Positions 7,998 through 15,928 of a stretch of 64,000 bases of DNA are shown piece by piece. A program made the position numbers and the translations under genes. Each line of letters opens with the position of its first letter. The stretch's first letter is position 1. A model generated the notes under the pieces. The model saw only the letters and a list, made by a program, of their open reading frames with translations. It searched no databases and had not been told where the DNA came from. Source of the DNA: VBDM01 sp035499735 (GTDB lineage: Bacteria; Pseudomonadota; Gammaproteobacteria; Burkholderiales; SG8-39); assembly GCA_035499735.1 (NCBI GenBank), contig DATJYC010000078.1:62001-126000 (forward strand). Reading direction: 5' to 3'.

Positions 7998-9640
7998 CCC
8001 TTCTTCGCCGGTTGCGCGCTTCTCGCGGGCGCGAGGATTTCCGTGAGCACCCGTCCTTCGCTCGCCGAAGGCGGACGCGTGCCGAGCAGGAAGGCGAGGG
8101 TCGGGGCGAGGTCGACCACCTCGGCGTAGGACCCGAAGGCCCCCGGCCGGATCCACGGCGCGCCGTAGAGCATCAGCGGGACGTTGGTGTCGTAGGGATA
8201 GGGGCTGCCGTGCGTGGCGGCGTTGCTGCCGAACATCGCGTAGGGGCGCTGCACGAGGTAGAGATCTCCGCTCAGCTGCCTGTTCCATGAACGCTGGACC
8301 AGGGTCCCCAGCCGCCCGGTGAGCGCGCCGCCTTCGAGCTGAGTGCGCGTGTATACAGCGGCGATGCCCGGGTACTCGGAAACCGCGTGCGCCGCCGCCC
8401 ACTCGATCTCCGCGGGCGCAATCCTCTTCTCGTCGATCAGCTTTCGATCGAGGATGACGGTGGGGTAGGAGACGGCCCGCGCCCAGGTGCCGGGTCCAAA
8501 GCGCGCGGCGAGGTTCTCGTTGAGGTCGGCGAGCAGCCCCTTCGAGTCGATGCGCACGCCCGGATAGCCCTTCGACAGCGCGTACTCCGGGACGTTGAGG
8601 AAGCCGTGGTCCGCCGTGAGCACGATCAGCGCGCCGTCCGGACCGAAGCGCTTGGCGAGATAGTCGAAGAACGAGGCGAGCGCGCGATCCAGGTGCAGCA
8701 CGTGGTCGTGCGACTCCCGGCTCTCCGGGCCGAAGCCGTGGTTGACGTAGTCGTGCGTGGAGAGGCTGACGCCGAGCAGGTCGGGAGCCGTGCCGCCGCC
8801 GAGGTGCTCGCCCTCGATTGCCGCGCGGGCGAAATCGAGCGTCGCCACGTCGCCGTAGGGTGTTCTCATGAGCCTGCCGTAGTAGACCGCGTCCGCCTTG
8901 GCCGGGAGCGCGAGGGGGAGGTGGTTCCCCATCCCGCGATAGTTCGGAAACCACGGCTGGCCGTCGGCGATCGAGCGCGCGTAGGCGGATTCGGGGAGCA
9001 CGAGCGTCCAGGGCTTTCCGACCCAGCGATCCTGCGGGCGGCCCGCGTAGAAGGTTTCCCACCAGCGCGGGTGCTCCTTCATGTAGTAGGTGCTGCTCGC
9101 GAAGCGGCCGCTCTTCTCCATGTACATGTAGGCTGTGCCGGTCTTGCCCGCAAGCAGGATCGCGCCTCTGTCCTTGCCCGATACCGCGATGACGCGGGAC
9201 TGCCCGCCGTTCGCGTAGCGCAGCTCGTCGCCCACCGTGGAGACGCGCAGGTTCGCCGGCGAGGTGCCGTCTAGCTTCTTGGTTTCCTCGCCGATGTAGG
9301 TATGCGCCGTATCCCCGGTGCAGTAGGTCTCCTCGAGCGTCCTGGGGTCCGTCCACTCGTTGGCGATGATGCCGCTCTGGTAGGGGTAGGCGCCGGTCAG
9401 GACGGCCGTGTGGCCCGGCGCGGTCAGCGTCACGGCGTGGGCCTGGTGCGCGTTGCCAAACCATGCGCCTCTCTGAAGCAGGAGGTTGAAGCCGCCCGGC
9501 CCGTACTGGTCACGGTACTTGATGACCTGTTCCTGCGGCAGGCCGTCGACGACGATCACGACAACGAGCCTGGGCGGGGTAGCCGCCTGCGCCAGCGCTG
9601 CGCCGGCGAGAAGGAGAAGCAGGGCGACGAGGCGGCGCAC
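7994..9640 (-). CDS. Exported alkaline phosphatase family protein, PafA-like
   Basis: A 548-residue periplasmic metallo-phosphatase of the alkaline phosphatase superfamily. Residues 1-20 form a signal peptide (hydrophobic core, then AQA). Zinc-site residues resemble PafA: Asp32 (VDGLP), a Thr nucleophile in TLTAPGHT near 71-73, Asp and His in STHDYVNHG, Asp-His in TADHG, and a late His in THGSPY. The KDR motif at about 179-181 matches the substrate-contacting Lys/Arg pair of PafA, favouring phosphate monoesters over diesters. It is the last gene of the leftward run that includes the MetE-like and LigAB genes, 7 bases after the MetE-like stop. Its substrate could be a phosphorylated nutrient imported with that pathway; this is inference. 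Confidence 0.88.
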   Translation of the reverse strand: MRRLVALLLLLAGAALAQAATPPRLVVVIVVDGLPQEQVIKYRDQYGPGGFNLLLQRGAWFGNAHQAHAVTLTAPGHTAVLTGAYPYQSGIIANEWTDPRTLEETYCTGDTAHTYIGEETKKLDGTSPANLRVSTVGDELRYANGGQSRVIAVSGKDRGAILLAGKTGTAYMYMEKSGRFASSTYYMKEHPRWWETFYAGRPQDRWVGKPWTLVLPESAYARSIADGQPWFPNYRGMGNHLPLALPAKADAVYYGRLMRTPYGDVATLDFARAAIEGEHLGGGTAPDLLGVSLSTHDYVNHGFGPESRESHDHVLHLDRALASFFDYLAKRFGPDGALIVLTADHGFLNVPEYALSKGYPGVRIDSKGLLADLNENLAARFGPGTWARAVSYPTVILDRKLIDEKRIAPAEIEWAAAHAVSEYPGIAAVYTRTQLEGGALTGRLGTLVQRSWNRQLSGDLYLVQRPYAMFGSNAATHGSPYPYDTNVPLMLYGAPWIRPGAFGSYAEVVDLAPTLAFLLGTRPPSASEGRVLTEILAPARSAQPAKKG

Positions 9641-9647
9641 CGGGACC

Positions 9648-10703
9648 TTATGCCGAGAGTTCCTTGCGGACCACGGCCGCTCCCGCCGCGAGCGCCCTGA
9701 GCTTCCCGGCCGCGACGTCGCGCGCCAGGGGAACCATGCCGCAGTTCGTGCAGGGATAAAGCTTCTCCGCGGGGACGAACTTCATCGCGGCGCGGATGGT
9801 CGCCGCGACCTGCTCCGCGCTCTCGACCGAGTCGCTCGCGACGTCGATCGCCCCGACCATCACATCCTTGCCCTTTAGAAGCCCCAGGAGGTCGAGCGGG
9901 ACGTGCGAACTGGCGCACTCGAGCGAAACCTGGTCGATCTTCGATCTCGCGAGCAGCGGGAAGGTCGACTCGTATTGCCGCCACTCCGAGCCCAGGGTCT
10001 TCTTCCAGTCGTTGTTGGCCTTGATGCCGTAGCCGTAGCAGATGTGCACCGCCGTCTTGCACTTCAGCCCCGCGGCTGCGGCCTCGAGCGCGGCGATGCC
10101 CCAGTCCCTCACTTCGTCCATGTACACGTTGAAGGCGGGCTCGTCGAACTGGATGACGTCGGCGCCGGCGCGTTCGAGCTCGCGCGCTTCCTGGTTCAGG
10201 ATGGCGGCGAATTCGCGCGCCAACTTCTCGCGGCTCCGGTAGTGATCGTCGTACAGCGTGTCGACCATCGTCATGGGGCCGGGCAGGGTCGCCTTGATGC
10301 GGTGGCGCGTGAGCGAGCGCAGGAAGCGGATATCCTCGACGTACACCGGCCGCTTGCGCGCCACCTTGCCGACAACGACCGGAACGTCGGCGTCGTAGCG
10401 GTTGCGGATGCGGACGGTGCGCTTGTGCTCGAAGTCGACCCCGTCGAGGGACTCGATGAAGGTGGTGACGAAGTGCCGGCGCGTCTGCTCGCCGTCGGTG
10501 ACGATGTCGATGCCGGCGGCCTCCTGGTCGGAAAGGACCAGGCGCATCGCGTCGCGCTTGCCCTCATCGAGCAGCGCGCCTTCCAGCAGCCAGCGCGCCC
10601 AGAGCTTCTTCGGCTCGGCGAGCCAGGCGGGCTTGGGCAGGCTACCGGCGATCGTGGTCTGAAGCAAGCGGTTTCCGCTCAGGCGCGGGCGCCCAGGTTC
10701 CAC
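9648..10703 (-). CDS. MetE-like zinc methyltransferase (C-terminal half only), second copy
   Basis: A 351-residue protein built only from the MetE C-terminal barrel. Zinc ligands are conserved: His220 and Cys222 (HICYG), Glu262 (LECASS) and Cys321 (TNCGM). The conserved DEPA (188-191) and GPMT (142-145) segments are also present. It lacks the N-terminal folate half, like the copy at 3308-4438, from which it is well diverged. The ATG at 10703 overlaps the LigB stop by 25 bases; a TTG at 10667 is an alternative start that would remove twelve poorly conserved residues. It lies directly after ligA-ligB-type genes, repeating the dioxygenase-methyltransferase pairing. A methionine synthase role cannot be excluded, but context favours catabolic demethylation. 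Confidence 0.8.
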   Translation of the reverse strand: MEPGRPRLSGNRLLQTTIAGSLPKPAWLAEPKKLWARWLLEGALLDEGKRDAMRLVLSDQEAAGIDIVTDGEQTRRHFVTTFIESLDGVDFEHKRTVRIRNRYDADVPVVVGKVARKRPVYVEDIRFLRSLTRHRIKATLPGPMTMVDTLYDDHYRSREKLAREFAAILNQEARELERAGADVIQFDEPAFNVYMDEVRDWGIAALEAAAAGLKCKTAVHICYGYGIKANNDWKKTLGSEWRQYESTFPLLARSKIDQVSLECASSHVPLDLLGLLKGKDVMVGAIDVASDSVESAEQVAATIRAAMKFVPAEKLYPCTNCGMVPLARDVAAGKLRALAAGAAVVRKELSA

Positions 10704-11515
10704 GATGCGAAGCCGCAGCCCACGTACACCTCGGGGCAGTTGCAGTATCCGATCAGCTCGAAGCCGCGCTTGCCCGCCGCGCCGTGGGCAGCGACCCAGT
10801 TGCGGATCTCCGCGGCGCCGTTACCTATGGTGGGCAGGCGCTCGTTCAGGAAGTCGACGAGGCGCCGCTCGTCCCCGCCCTCGAAATGCCGGATGCACTC
10901 GCGGTCGAAGGGCTCGTCGATTTCTCCCATGGTGGGCTCGCCGATCGAGTGGGAGAGGCCGCCGGTCGCGAGCAGCGCGATCCGGATGTCCTCCGGGTAG
11001 CTGCGCACGGCCTCGGCGAGCATTGCGCCCCATTGCAGGCAGCGCCGCACCGTCGGGTACGGCGGCTCGAGATCGTTGAAGATGATCGGCACGATGGGGG
11101 GCAGGGGATCGAGGCCCCCGCGCCACAGCGGGATGCAGAAACCGTGGTCGAGCGTCAGGTGGTGCGACACCGACGGCTCGAAGTCGCGCTCGAGCGCAGT
11201 CTCGACGATATGCTGCGCGAGCCTGGGATGGCCCTTGATCTTCTTGTACGGGCAATCCTTCATCCACGGCTCGGCCGGCCCATCGTGCTCCTCTCCCATG
11301 CCGACGCAGATGCTGGGCAGGTTGTTGATGAAGAAGTTCACCCAGTGGTCGGGAGCGATCTCGACGATCACGTCGGGCTTGGCGGCCTTCATGCGGCGTC
11401 CCAACTCGGTCATCGAGCGCGTCAGGCTCTCCTGGTTGGGAACGCTCACGTCCGTCCACCCGCGGACGATGAGCGGCGCGTGGCTAGCCGCGTAGACGCC
11501 GACGAGCTCAGCCAT
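10679..11515 (-). CDS. LigB-type extradiol dioxygenase catalytic (beta) subunit
   Basis: A 278-residue class III extradiol dioxygenase, close to the normal LigB length. Expected Fe(II) ligands are His12 (ASHAP), His57 (APDHW) and Glu236 (AAEIRNW); His189 in the GGLSH motif is the likely catalytic base. The Fe(II) enzyme inserts both oxygen atoms of O2 into a catechol ring next to, not between, the hydroxyls. It overlaps the LigA-like gene by 8 bases (start inside that gene's end), which is typical of translationally coupled alpha and beta subunits. It could act on protocatechuate, gallate or a methylated derivative. Substrate assignment is not possible from sequence. Confidence 0.88.
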   Translation of the reverse strand: MAELVGVYAASHAPLIVRGWTDVSVPNQESLTRSMTELGRRMKAAKPDVIVEIAPDHWVNFFINNLPSICVGMGEEHDGPAEPWMKDCPYKKIKGHPRLAQHIVETALERDFEPSVSHHLTLDHGFCIPLWRGGLDPLPPIVPIIFNDLEPPYPTVRRCLQWGAMLAEAVRSYPEDIRIALLATGGLSHSIGEPTMGEIDEPFDRECIRHFEGGDERRLVDFLNERLPTIGNGAAEIRNWVAAHGAAGKRGFELIGYCNCPEVYVGCGFASWNLGARA

Positions 11516-11789
11516 GGCTGGACCTCGCGGCCGTTTCGGCTCCCGCGTTGCGGACTTTCTTCAGGAACTCGTTTTCCGGCATGCCGGTCACGACGAAGTA
11601 GAAGCGCAGCAGATAGGGATTGACGCGCGCCGCGAGGAACGCCACGTCGTCGCGCTCGACCGCCTTGCGCACCTCGGGCTTGAGCGGGTAGCGGTCGAGG
11701 ATCTTCTTACGGTCGGTGCGGTATTCGGCTCCCAGGGGAGGGGAGCTCTGAAGGTCGAAGAAAAGCTTGCTCAGCCAGTAGTCTCTCAT
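11508..11789 (-). CDS. LigA-type small (alpha) subunit of extradiol dioxygenase
   Basis: A 93-residue, mostly helical protein with the LigA superfamily pattern YLLRFYFVVTGMPENEFLKK near residues 60-79. In protocatechuate 4,5-dioxygenase the alpha chain caps the active site of LigB. It is shorter than Sphingobium LigA (about 139) but within the family range. It is followed by LigB with an 8-base overlap and preceded by the Pcm-like gene with a 5-base gap, so it belongs to the same leftward transcript. The assignment is supported by both sequence and the LigB partner. Confidence 0.8.
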   Translation of the reverse strand: MRDYWLSKLFFDLQSSPPLGAEYRTDRKKILDRYPLKPEVRKAVERDDVAFLAARVNPYLLRFYFVVTGMPENEFLKKVRNAGAETAARSSHG

Positions 11790-11794
11790 GGCCT

Positions 11795-12538
11795 CTATTT
11801 TGCCACGTTGCCTCGCTCCCGCGTCAGCGGGACGAACCTCACCGGCAGGGCCCGCCGAGTCGTGGTCTTGCCGTCGGGCTCCTTGTGCACGAGCAACAGT
11901 TCCTGCGACATGAATGATCCGCCCACCGGGATGACCATGCGGCCGCCGGCCCTGAGCTGGTCGATCAGAGGTTGCGGGACTTCGGGCGGTGCCGCAGTGA
12001 CGATGATGGCGTCGAATGGCGCCGCCGCAGGCCAGCCGCTGTAGCCGTCGCCGACGCGTGCTTCGACGTTGCGGTAGCCCAGTTCAGCGAGAACCTTCGC
12101 CGCGCGTTTGCCGAGCGGCTCGACGATCTCGATGGTGTATACCCTGGCGACCAACTCCGCGAGCACCGCTGCCTGGTAACCCGAGCCGGTACCCACCTCG
12201 AGCACGCGGTCGGTGGGCTTCGGGTCGAGCAGGTCGGTCATCAGCGCGACGATGTAGGGCTGCGAGATCGTTTGGCCTTCGCCGATCGGAAGAGGACGGT
12301 TGTCGTACGCGAAGTCTTCCTCCGAGGGAGGTACGAAGCGGTGGCGCGGCACCTTTCCCATCGCGGCCATGACCGCGTCGCCGAATTTCGGGCGCCCCGT
12401 CTCGCCACCGGTCTCGCGCGCCATCGCCGAGATCTCCTCGACCATCCGCGCGCGTGCGGCGGCGTTCCTGTCCTGTGCGTCGGAAGAGTTCATGTAGGTC
12501 ATCGCGGCGAGTAGGAAGGCGAACAGCCGGGCAAGCAT
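11795..12538 (-). CDS. pcm: Protein-L-isoaspartate O-methyltransferase-like protein with signal peptide
   Basis: A 247-residue SAM-dependent methyltransferase of the PCMT family, which initiates repair of isoaspartyl residues. The family motif GQTISQPYIVALM lies at 88-100 and the SAM-binding loop EVGTGSG at 114-120. Unlike the cytoplasmic enzyme, it begins with a hydrophobic stretch followed by SSDAQ, a probable Sec signal peptide, so it may act in the periplasm. I prefer the ATG at 12538; a TTG at 12553 overlaps the livF stop and would add five residues. It sits between livF and the ligA-like gene in an unbroken run of genes. Export of a SAM enzyme is odd because SAM is cytoplasmic, so the segment might instead be an uncleaved anchor. 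Confidence 0.82.
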   Translation of the reverse strand: MLARLFAFLLAAMTYMNSSDAQDRNAAARARMVEEISAMARETGGETGRPKFGDAVMAAMGKVPRHRFVPPSEEDFAYDNRPLPIGEGQTISQPYIVALMTDLLDPKPTDRVLEVGTGSGYQAAVLAELVARVYTIEIVEPLGKRAAKVLAELGYRNVEARVGDGYSGWPAAAPFDAIIVTAAPPEVPQPLIDQLRAGGRMVIPVGGSFMSQELLLVHKEPDGKTTTRRALPVRFVPLTRERGNVAK

Positions 12539-12549
12539 GGCGCCATGCC

Positions 12550-13248
12550 TCAAGCTACCACAAGACTGGTGAGCCGCTGCGGATCGGCGAGAAGGTCTGC
12601 GCTCGGTCCGCTGTAGGCGATGCGGCCCCGGTTGAGGACGAGGGCGGCCTGGGTCGTCTCGAGCGCGAGCTTGGCGTGCTGCTCGACCAGGATCACGGCG
12701 AGCGAATCCTCGCGGATCAGGCGCTGCAGCGCCTGCAGCAGCACCTCCACGATGATCGGGGCGAGCCCCTCGAGCGGCTCGTCCATGAGGAGAACGGACG
12801 GATTCCCCATGAGCGCCCGGCCGATCGCGAGCATCTGCTGCTCGCCGCCTGAGATCTGGTTGCCCCAGTGCCTGCCGCGTTCCCCCAGCCTGGGAAAGAG
12901 ATCGTGCACGCGCTCGAGCGTCCAGCGGCCGGGCCGCGCGGCGACGGTGAGGTTCTCCTCCACCGTCAGCGAGGGAAAGATGTCACGGGTCTGCGGAACG
13001 TAGCCCACGCCCAGGCGGTTTCGCGCGTAGACCGTGAGCCTCTCGATACGCCCGCCGCGATACTCGATGCTCCCGGAGTGGAACGTCGTATGGCCCATGA
13101 TGGTCGCGAGCAGGCTGGTCTTGCCGACCCCGTTGCGGCCCAGCACGCACAGCGAGCCCCGCTCGGGCAGCGAAAACCCGATGTCCTCGATCACGACGGT
13201 CTCGCCGTAGCCGGCGCGCACGTCCTTGAGCGACAGGGCCTCAGGCAT
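12550..13248 (-). CDS. livF: Branched-chain amino acid-type ABC transporter ATP-binding protein LivF
   Basis: ATPase subunit, 232 residues, of a HAAT-family importer. The Walker A motif is GRNGVGKT at 37-44, the signature SGGEQ at 133-137 and the Walker B carboxylates Asp156-Glu157. The ATG at 13248 lies inside the end of livG (8-base overlap). Although named for branched-chain amino acids, this family also imports aromatic acids, amides and urea; with LigAB and MetE-like genes downstream, an aromatic substrate is plausible here. It pairs with LivG beneath the LivH-LivM permease. Confidence 0.93.
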   Translation of the reverse strand: MPEALSLKDVRAGYGETVVIEDIGFSLPERGSLCVLGRNGVGKTSLLATIMGHTTFHSGSIEYRGGRIERLTVYARNRLGVGYVPQTRDIFPSLTVEENLTVAARPGRWTLERVHDLFPRLGERGRHWGNQISGGEQQMLAIGRALMGNPSVLLMDEPLEGLAPIIVEVLLQALQRLIREDSLAVILVEQHAKLALETTQAALVLNRGRIAYSGPSADLLADPQRLTSLVVA

Positions 13249-13993
13249 GGCGCTGCTCCCCGAGGTAGACCTGGTGGACGCGCTTGTCCCGCCCGATCTC
13301 CTCGGGCGTGCCCTCGACGAGCACTTCGCCCTGAACCAGCACCGTGATGCGCTGCGCGAAGCGGAACACCAGATCCATGTCGTGCTCGATGATGAGGATC
13401 GCGATGTCACGCGGCAGCTTGTCGAGAACCTGGAGGATACGGTGCGACTCGAGCGAAGGAACGCCGGCGGCGGGCTCGTCGAGCAGCAGGACCTTGGGCC
13501 TGAGGCCCAGCGCGATCGCGATCTCGACCAGGCGCTGCTTTCCGTAGGGCAGGTCGAGGATCCGCTGGCTCGCGTCCTCCGCGAGGCCCAGGGTGGAAAG
13601 CAGATCCATGCCCTCGTTGCGCACCTCGGGGTGGGCGCTGGCGGCGCGCAGCTTGCGGGAAGCCACGCCTAGGCGCTCGGCGACCGCGAGCGCGACGTTG
13701 TCGAGCACGGACAGGCGCCGGAACAGGGCGTTGATCTGGAACGTCCGGCCCAGGCCGCGCTTTACCCGCTTGGCCGGACCGAGCTCGGTGATGTCCTCGC
13801 CGGCGAGCAGGATGCGCCCCGACGAGGGGGACAGCACTCCCGTGAGCATGTTGACGAAGGTCGTCTTTCCCGCGCCGTTCGGCCCGATGAGAGCGTGGCG
13901 CGCGCCGGACTCGAGTCGGAAATTGATCTGCTCGGCCACGGTGAGCGCGCCGAAGCTCTTGCACAGGCCGCGGGTCTCGAGAGCCACGCTCAC
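13241..13993 (-). CDS. livG: Branched-chain amino acid-type ABC transporter ATP-binding protein LivG
   Basis: ATPase subunit of 250 residues, the usual LivG length. Walker A is GPNGAGKT at 37-44 and Walker B is VLLLDEPAAG. The signature is the degenerate LPYGKQR common in LivG. The start is a GTG at 13993 overlapping the livM TGA (GTGA); a second GTG two codons later is possible. With LivF it powers the LivH-LivM permease. The overlaps on both sides show that livMGF are translated as a coupled unit. Confidence 0.93.
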   Translation of the reverse strand: MSVALETRGLCKSFGALTVAEQINFRLESGARHALIGPNGAGKTTFVNMLTGVLSPSSGRILLAGEDITELGPAKRVKRGLGRTFQINALFRRLSVLDNVALAVAERLGVASRKLRAASAHPEVRNEGMDLLSTLGLAEDASQRILDLPYGKQRLVEIAIALGLRPKVLLLDEPAAGVPSLESHRILQVLDKLPRDIAILIIEHDMDLVFRFAQRITVLVQGEVLVEGTPEEIGRDKRVHQVYLGEQRHA

Positions 13994-14967
13994 GCTTTCC
14001 TCCGCAGCTTCGCGATCAGGGAGTCGACGATGCCGAGGATTCCCCCGCGGGCGAACAGCACCACGAGCACCAGCATCGTTCCGATGCCCAGGTACCAGTA
14101 CTCGGGAAACTGCTTTGCGAGAAGGTCCTGCGCGACGAGGTACACAACGGGTCCGACGAATGCGCCGTAGATCCGCCCGACGCCTCCGAGGATCAACATC
14201 ACGAGCAGCTCGCCGGCCGACTCGAAGGAGAGCACGTTCAGGCCGACAAACTGGTTGGTCTGCGTGATCAGCCCTCCCGCGATTCCCGCAATCGTCGCAG
14301 AGAGCGTATACACGAGCACCAGGCGCCAGTAGACCGGCGCGCCGATCGCATGCATGCGCAGGCTGTTCTCGCGCACTCCGGTAAGCGAGGTGCCGAAGGG
14401 CGAATAGATCAGCTTCCTGATCAGCCACCATCCGACGAGCAGCACCACCAGGCAGTAGAGGTAGGCGGTCTTGCCGAAGATGTCGAACTTGAACAGGCCG
14501 AGAATGGGCGCGACGACGACTCCTGAGAGGCCGTCGGCGCCGCCGGTGAGCGACGAGGCCTTGTTCGCGATCTCCAGGAGCACCGAGGTGATCGCGAGCG
14601 TGAGCATGAGCAGCGTCAGCGCCCGGGTCCGGAGAATGATCGCGCCGGTGACCAATCCCAGCAGCGCACCTGCTGCAGCGGACGCCGCAAGCTGCGCCAT
14701 GGGGTCCGCGATGCCGGCCTTTGCCGCCAGGATCCCGGCGACGTAGGCCCCCAGGCCGAAGTAGGCGCTGTGCCCGAGCGTGATGATTCCGGCGTATCCG
14801 ACGATGAGATCGAGCGAAAGCGCATACAGAACGTAGATCAGGATGCGCGCGCCGAGCGACAGGTATTCCGGCAGCAGGAAGAAGCCCGCGAGCGCGACGA
14901 TCCACGGCAGCCATTCCACGCGCCGGATGCGTGGATCGGCGCTGTAGCCTCCGGCGTGCGTGCTCAT
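13990..14967 (-). CDS. livM: Branched-chain amino acid-type ABC transporter permease LivM
   Basis: Integral membrane permease, 325 residues, with about nine or ten hydrophobic helices. The family segments SLDLIVGYAGIITLGHSAYF (near 50-69) and the cytoplasmic EAA-like loop FGTSLTGVRENSLRMHAIG are clear. It forms the channel with LivH. Its ATG at 14967 overlaps the livH stop by four bases (ATGA). The substrate preference of this permease family is broad. Confidence 0.93.
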   Translation of the reverse strand: MSTHAGGYSADPRIRRVEWLPWIVALAGFFLLPEYLSLGARILIYVLYALSLDLIVGYAGIITLGHSAYFGLGAYVAGILAAKAGIADPMAQLAASAAAGALLGLVTGAIILRTRALTLLMLTLAITSVLLEIANKASSLTGGADGLSGVVVAPILGLFKFDIFGKTAYLYCLVVLLVGWWLIRKLIYSPFGTSLTGVRENSLRMHAIGAPVYWRLVLVYTLSATIAGIAGGLITQTNQFVGLNVLSFESAGELLVMLILGGVGRIYGAFVGPVVYLVAQDLLAKQFPEYWYLGIGTMLVLVVLFARGGILGIVDSLIAKLRRKA

Positions 14968-15839
14968 GCGTGCCGCCCGAACAGTCCCGCCGGCCGCCAC
15001 AGCAGGATGGCGATGGTGGCCACGTAGATGGGGAAGGCGCCGAACTGGGGCAGCCAGTATTTGCAGGCGGTGTCGGCGACCCCGATCAGCAGCGCGGCGA
15101 CGAACGGCCCGCGCAAGCTGCCCAGTCCGCCGACGGCGACCACAACGAGGAAGTAGACGAGATTCTCGAAGGGATACGTCGGCTGGATCGCGATGATCTC
15201 CGCGCCCAGGCCCCCGCCGAGCCCCGCCAGTCCACTGCCCAGGGCGAACGTCAGGGTGAACAGGCGCTTGGTGTCGATCCCGACCGACTGCGCCATCGCC
15301 CGGTTGTCGACCGCCGCGCGCACCATGGCTCCCCAGCGCGTGCGCTCGACCCCGAACCAAAGCAGCCCCACCATCACCGCGCTGAAAGCGATGATGAACA
15401 CGCGGTAGGTCGGAAAGTCGCGGCCGAGGAGCGAGAACTGCCCCTTGAGGTACTCGGGCAGCACCACCGGCTGCTGCAGGGTCCCGTAGATGAAGCGCGC
15501 GACCGCGACCGCGATGAAGATCAGGCCTATCGTAAACAGCACCTGCTCCAGGTCGCTCGCCGTGTAGAGCCTCGAGTACAGGAGGCGCTCGAGGACGACG
15601 CTCGCCGCCCCGACGAGGAGGAAGGCAAGCGCAAGCGCCAGAGGGAAGGGCACTCCGAAGCGCGAGATGGCGGTTGTCAGGATGTATCCGCCCGCCATGG
15701 CGAACACGCCGTGAGCGAGATTGGCGAAACCCATCAGGCCCATCGTCACCGAGAGGCCCACCGAGATCACGTAGAGGATCATGCCGAGCGCTGTGCCGTG
15801 AAACGCCACGCTCACCACGGATGCGAGCACTGCCTGCAC
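14964..15839 (-). CDS. livH: Branched-chain amino acid-type ABC transporter permease LivH
   Basis: Integral membrane permease, 291 residues, with the LivH hallmarks GLSVTMGLMGFANLAHGVF near 27-45 and the EAA-like loop TRWGAMVRAAVDNRAMAQSVG. It dimerises with LivM. It begins 89 bases after the binding-protein gene livK, and that gap contains a terminator-like hairpin, suggesting the receptor is made in excess of the permease. The ATG at 15839 is the natural start. Confidence 0.93.
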   Translation of the reverse strand: MQAVLASVVSVAFHGTALGMILYVISVGLSVTMGLMGFANLAHGVFAMAGGYILTTAISRFGVPFPLALALAFLLVGAASVVLERLLYSRLYTASDLEQVLFTIGLIFIAVAVARFIYGTLQQPVVLPEYLKGQFSLLGRDFPTYRVFIIAFSAVMVGLLWFGVERTRWGAMVRAAVDNRAMAQSVGIDTKRLFTLTFALGSGLAGLGGGLGAEIIAIQPTYPFENLVYFLVVVAVGGLGSLRGPFVAALLIGVADTACKYWLPQFGAFPIYVATIAILLWRPAGLFGRHA

Positions 15840-15870
15840 TGCGTGAGCCCTCCCTCAGCTTTTGTCAGGT

Positions 15871-15914
15871 GCGGACAAACAAACCCCCGCGGCACGTCGG
15901 GCGTGGCGCGGGGG
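15871..15914 (-). terminator. Terminator or attenuator between livK and livH
   Basis: On the minus strand a 13-base inverted repeat with one mismatch (arms 15884-15896 and 15902-15914, loop 15897-15901) is followed by the T-rich TTTGTTTGT. This resembles an intrinsic terminator. As livHMGF follow in the same direction, it probably acts as partial attenuation, leaving the binding protein more abundant than the permease. Confidence 0.65.
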
Positions 15915-15928
15915 GACCCGTTTCCGGC

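Noticed and set aside
3308..10703. Calling the two MetE-like genes metE (methionine synthase)
   Set aside because: Both are half-length and lack the N-terminal folate domain; their link with LigB dioxygenases suggests another role, so no symbol was assigned.
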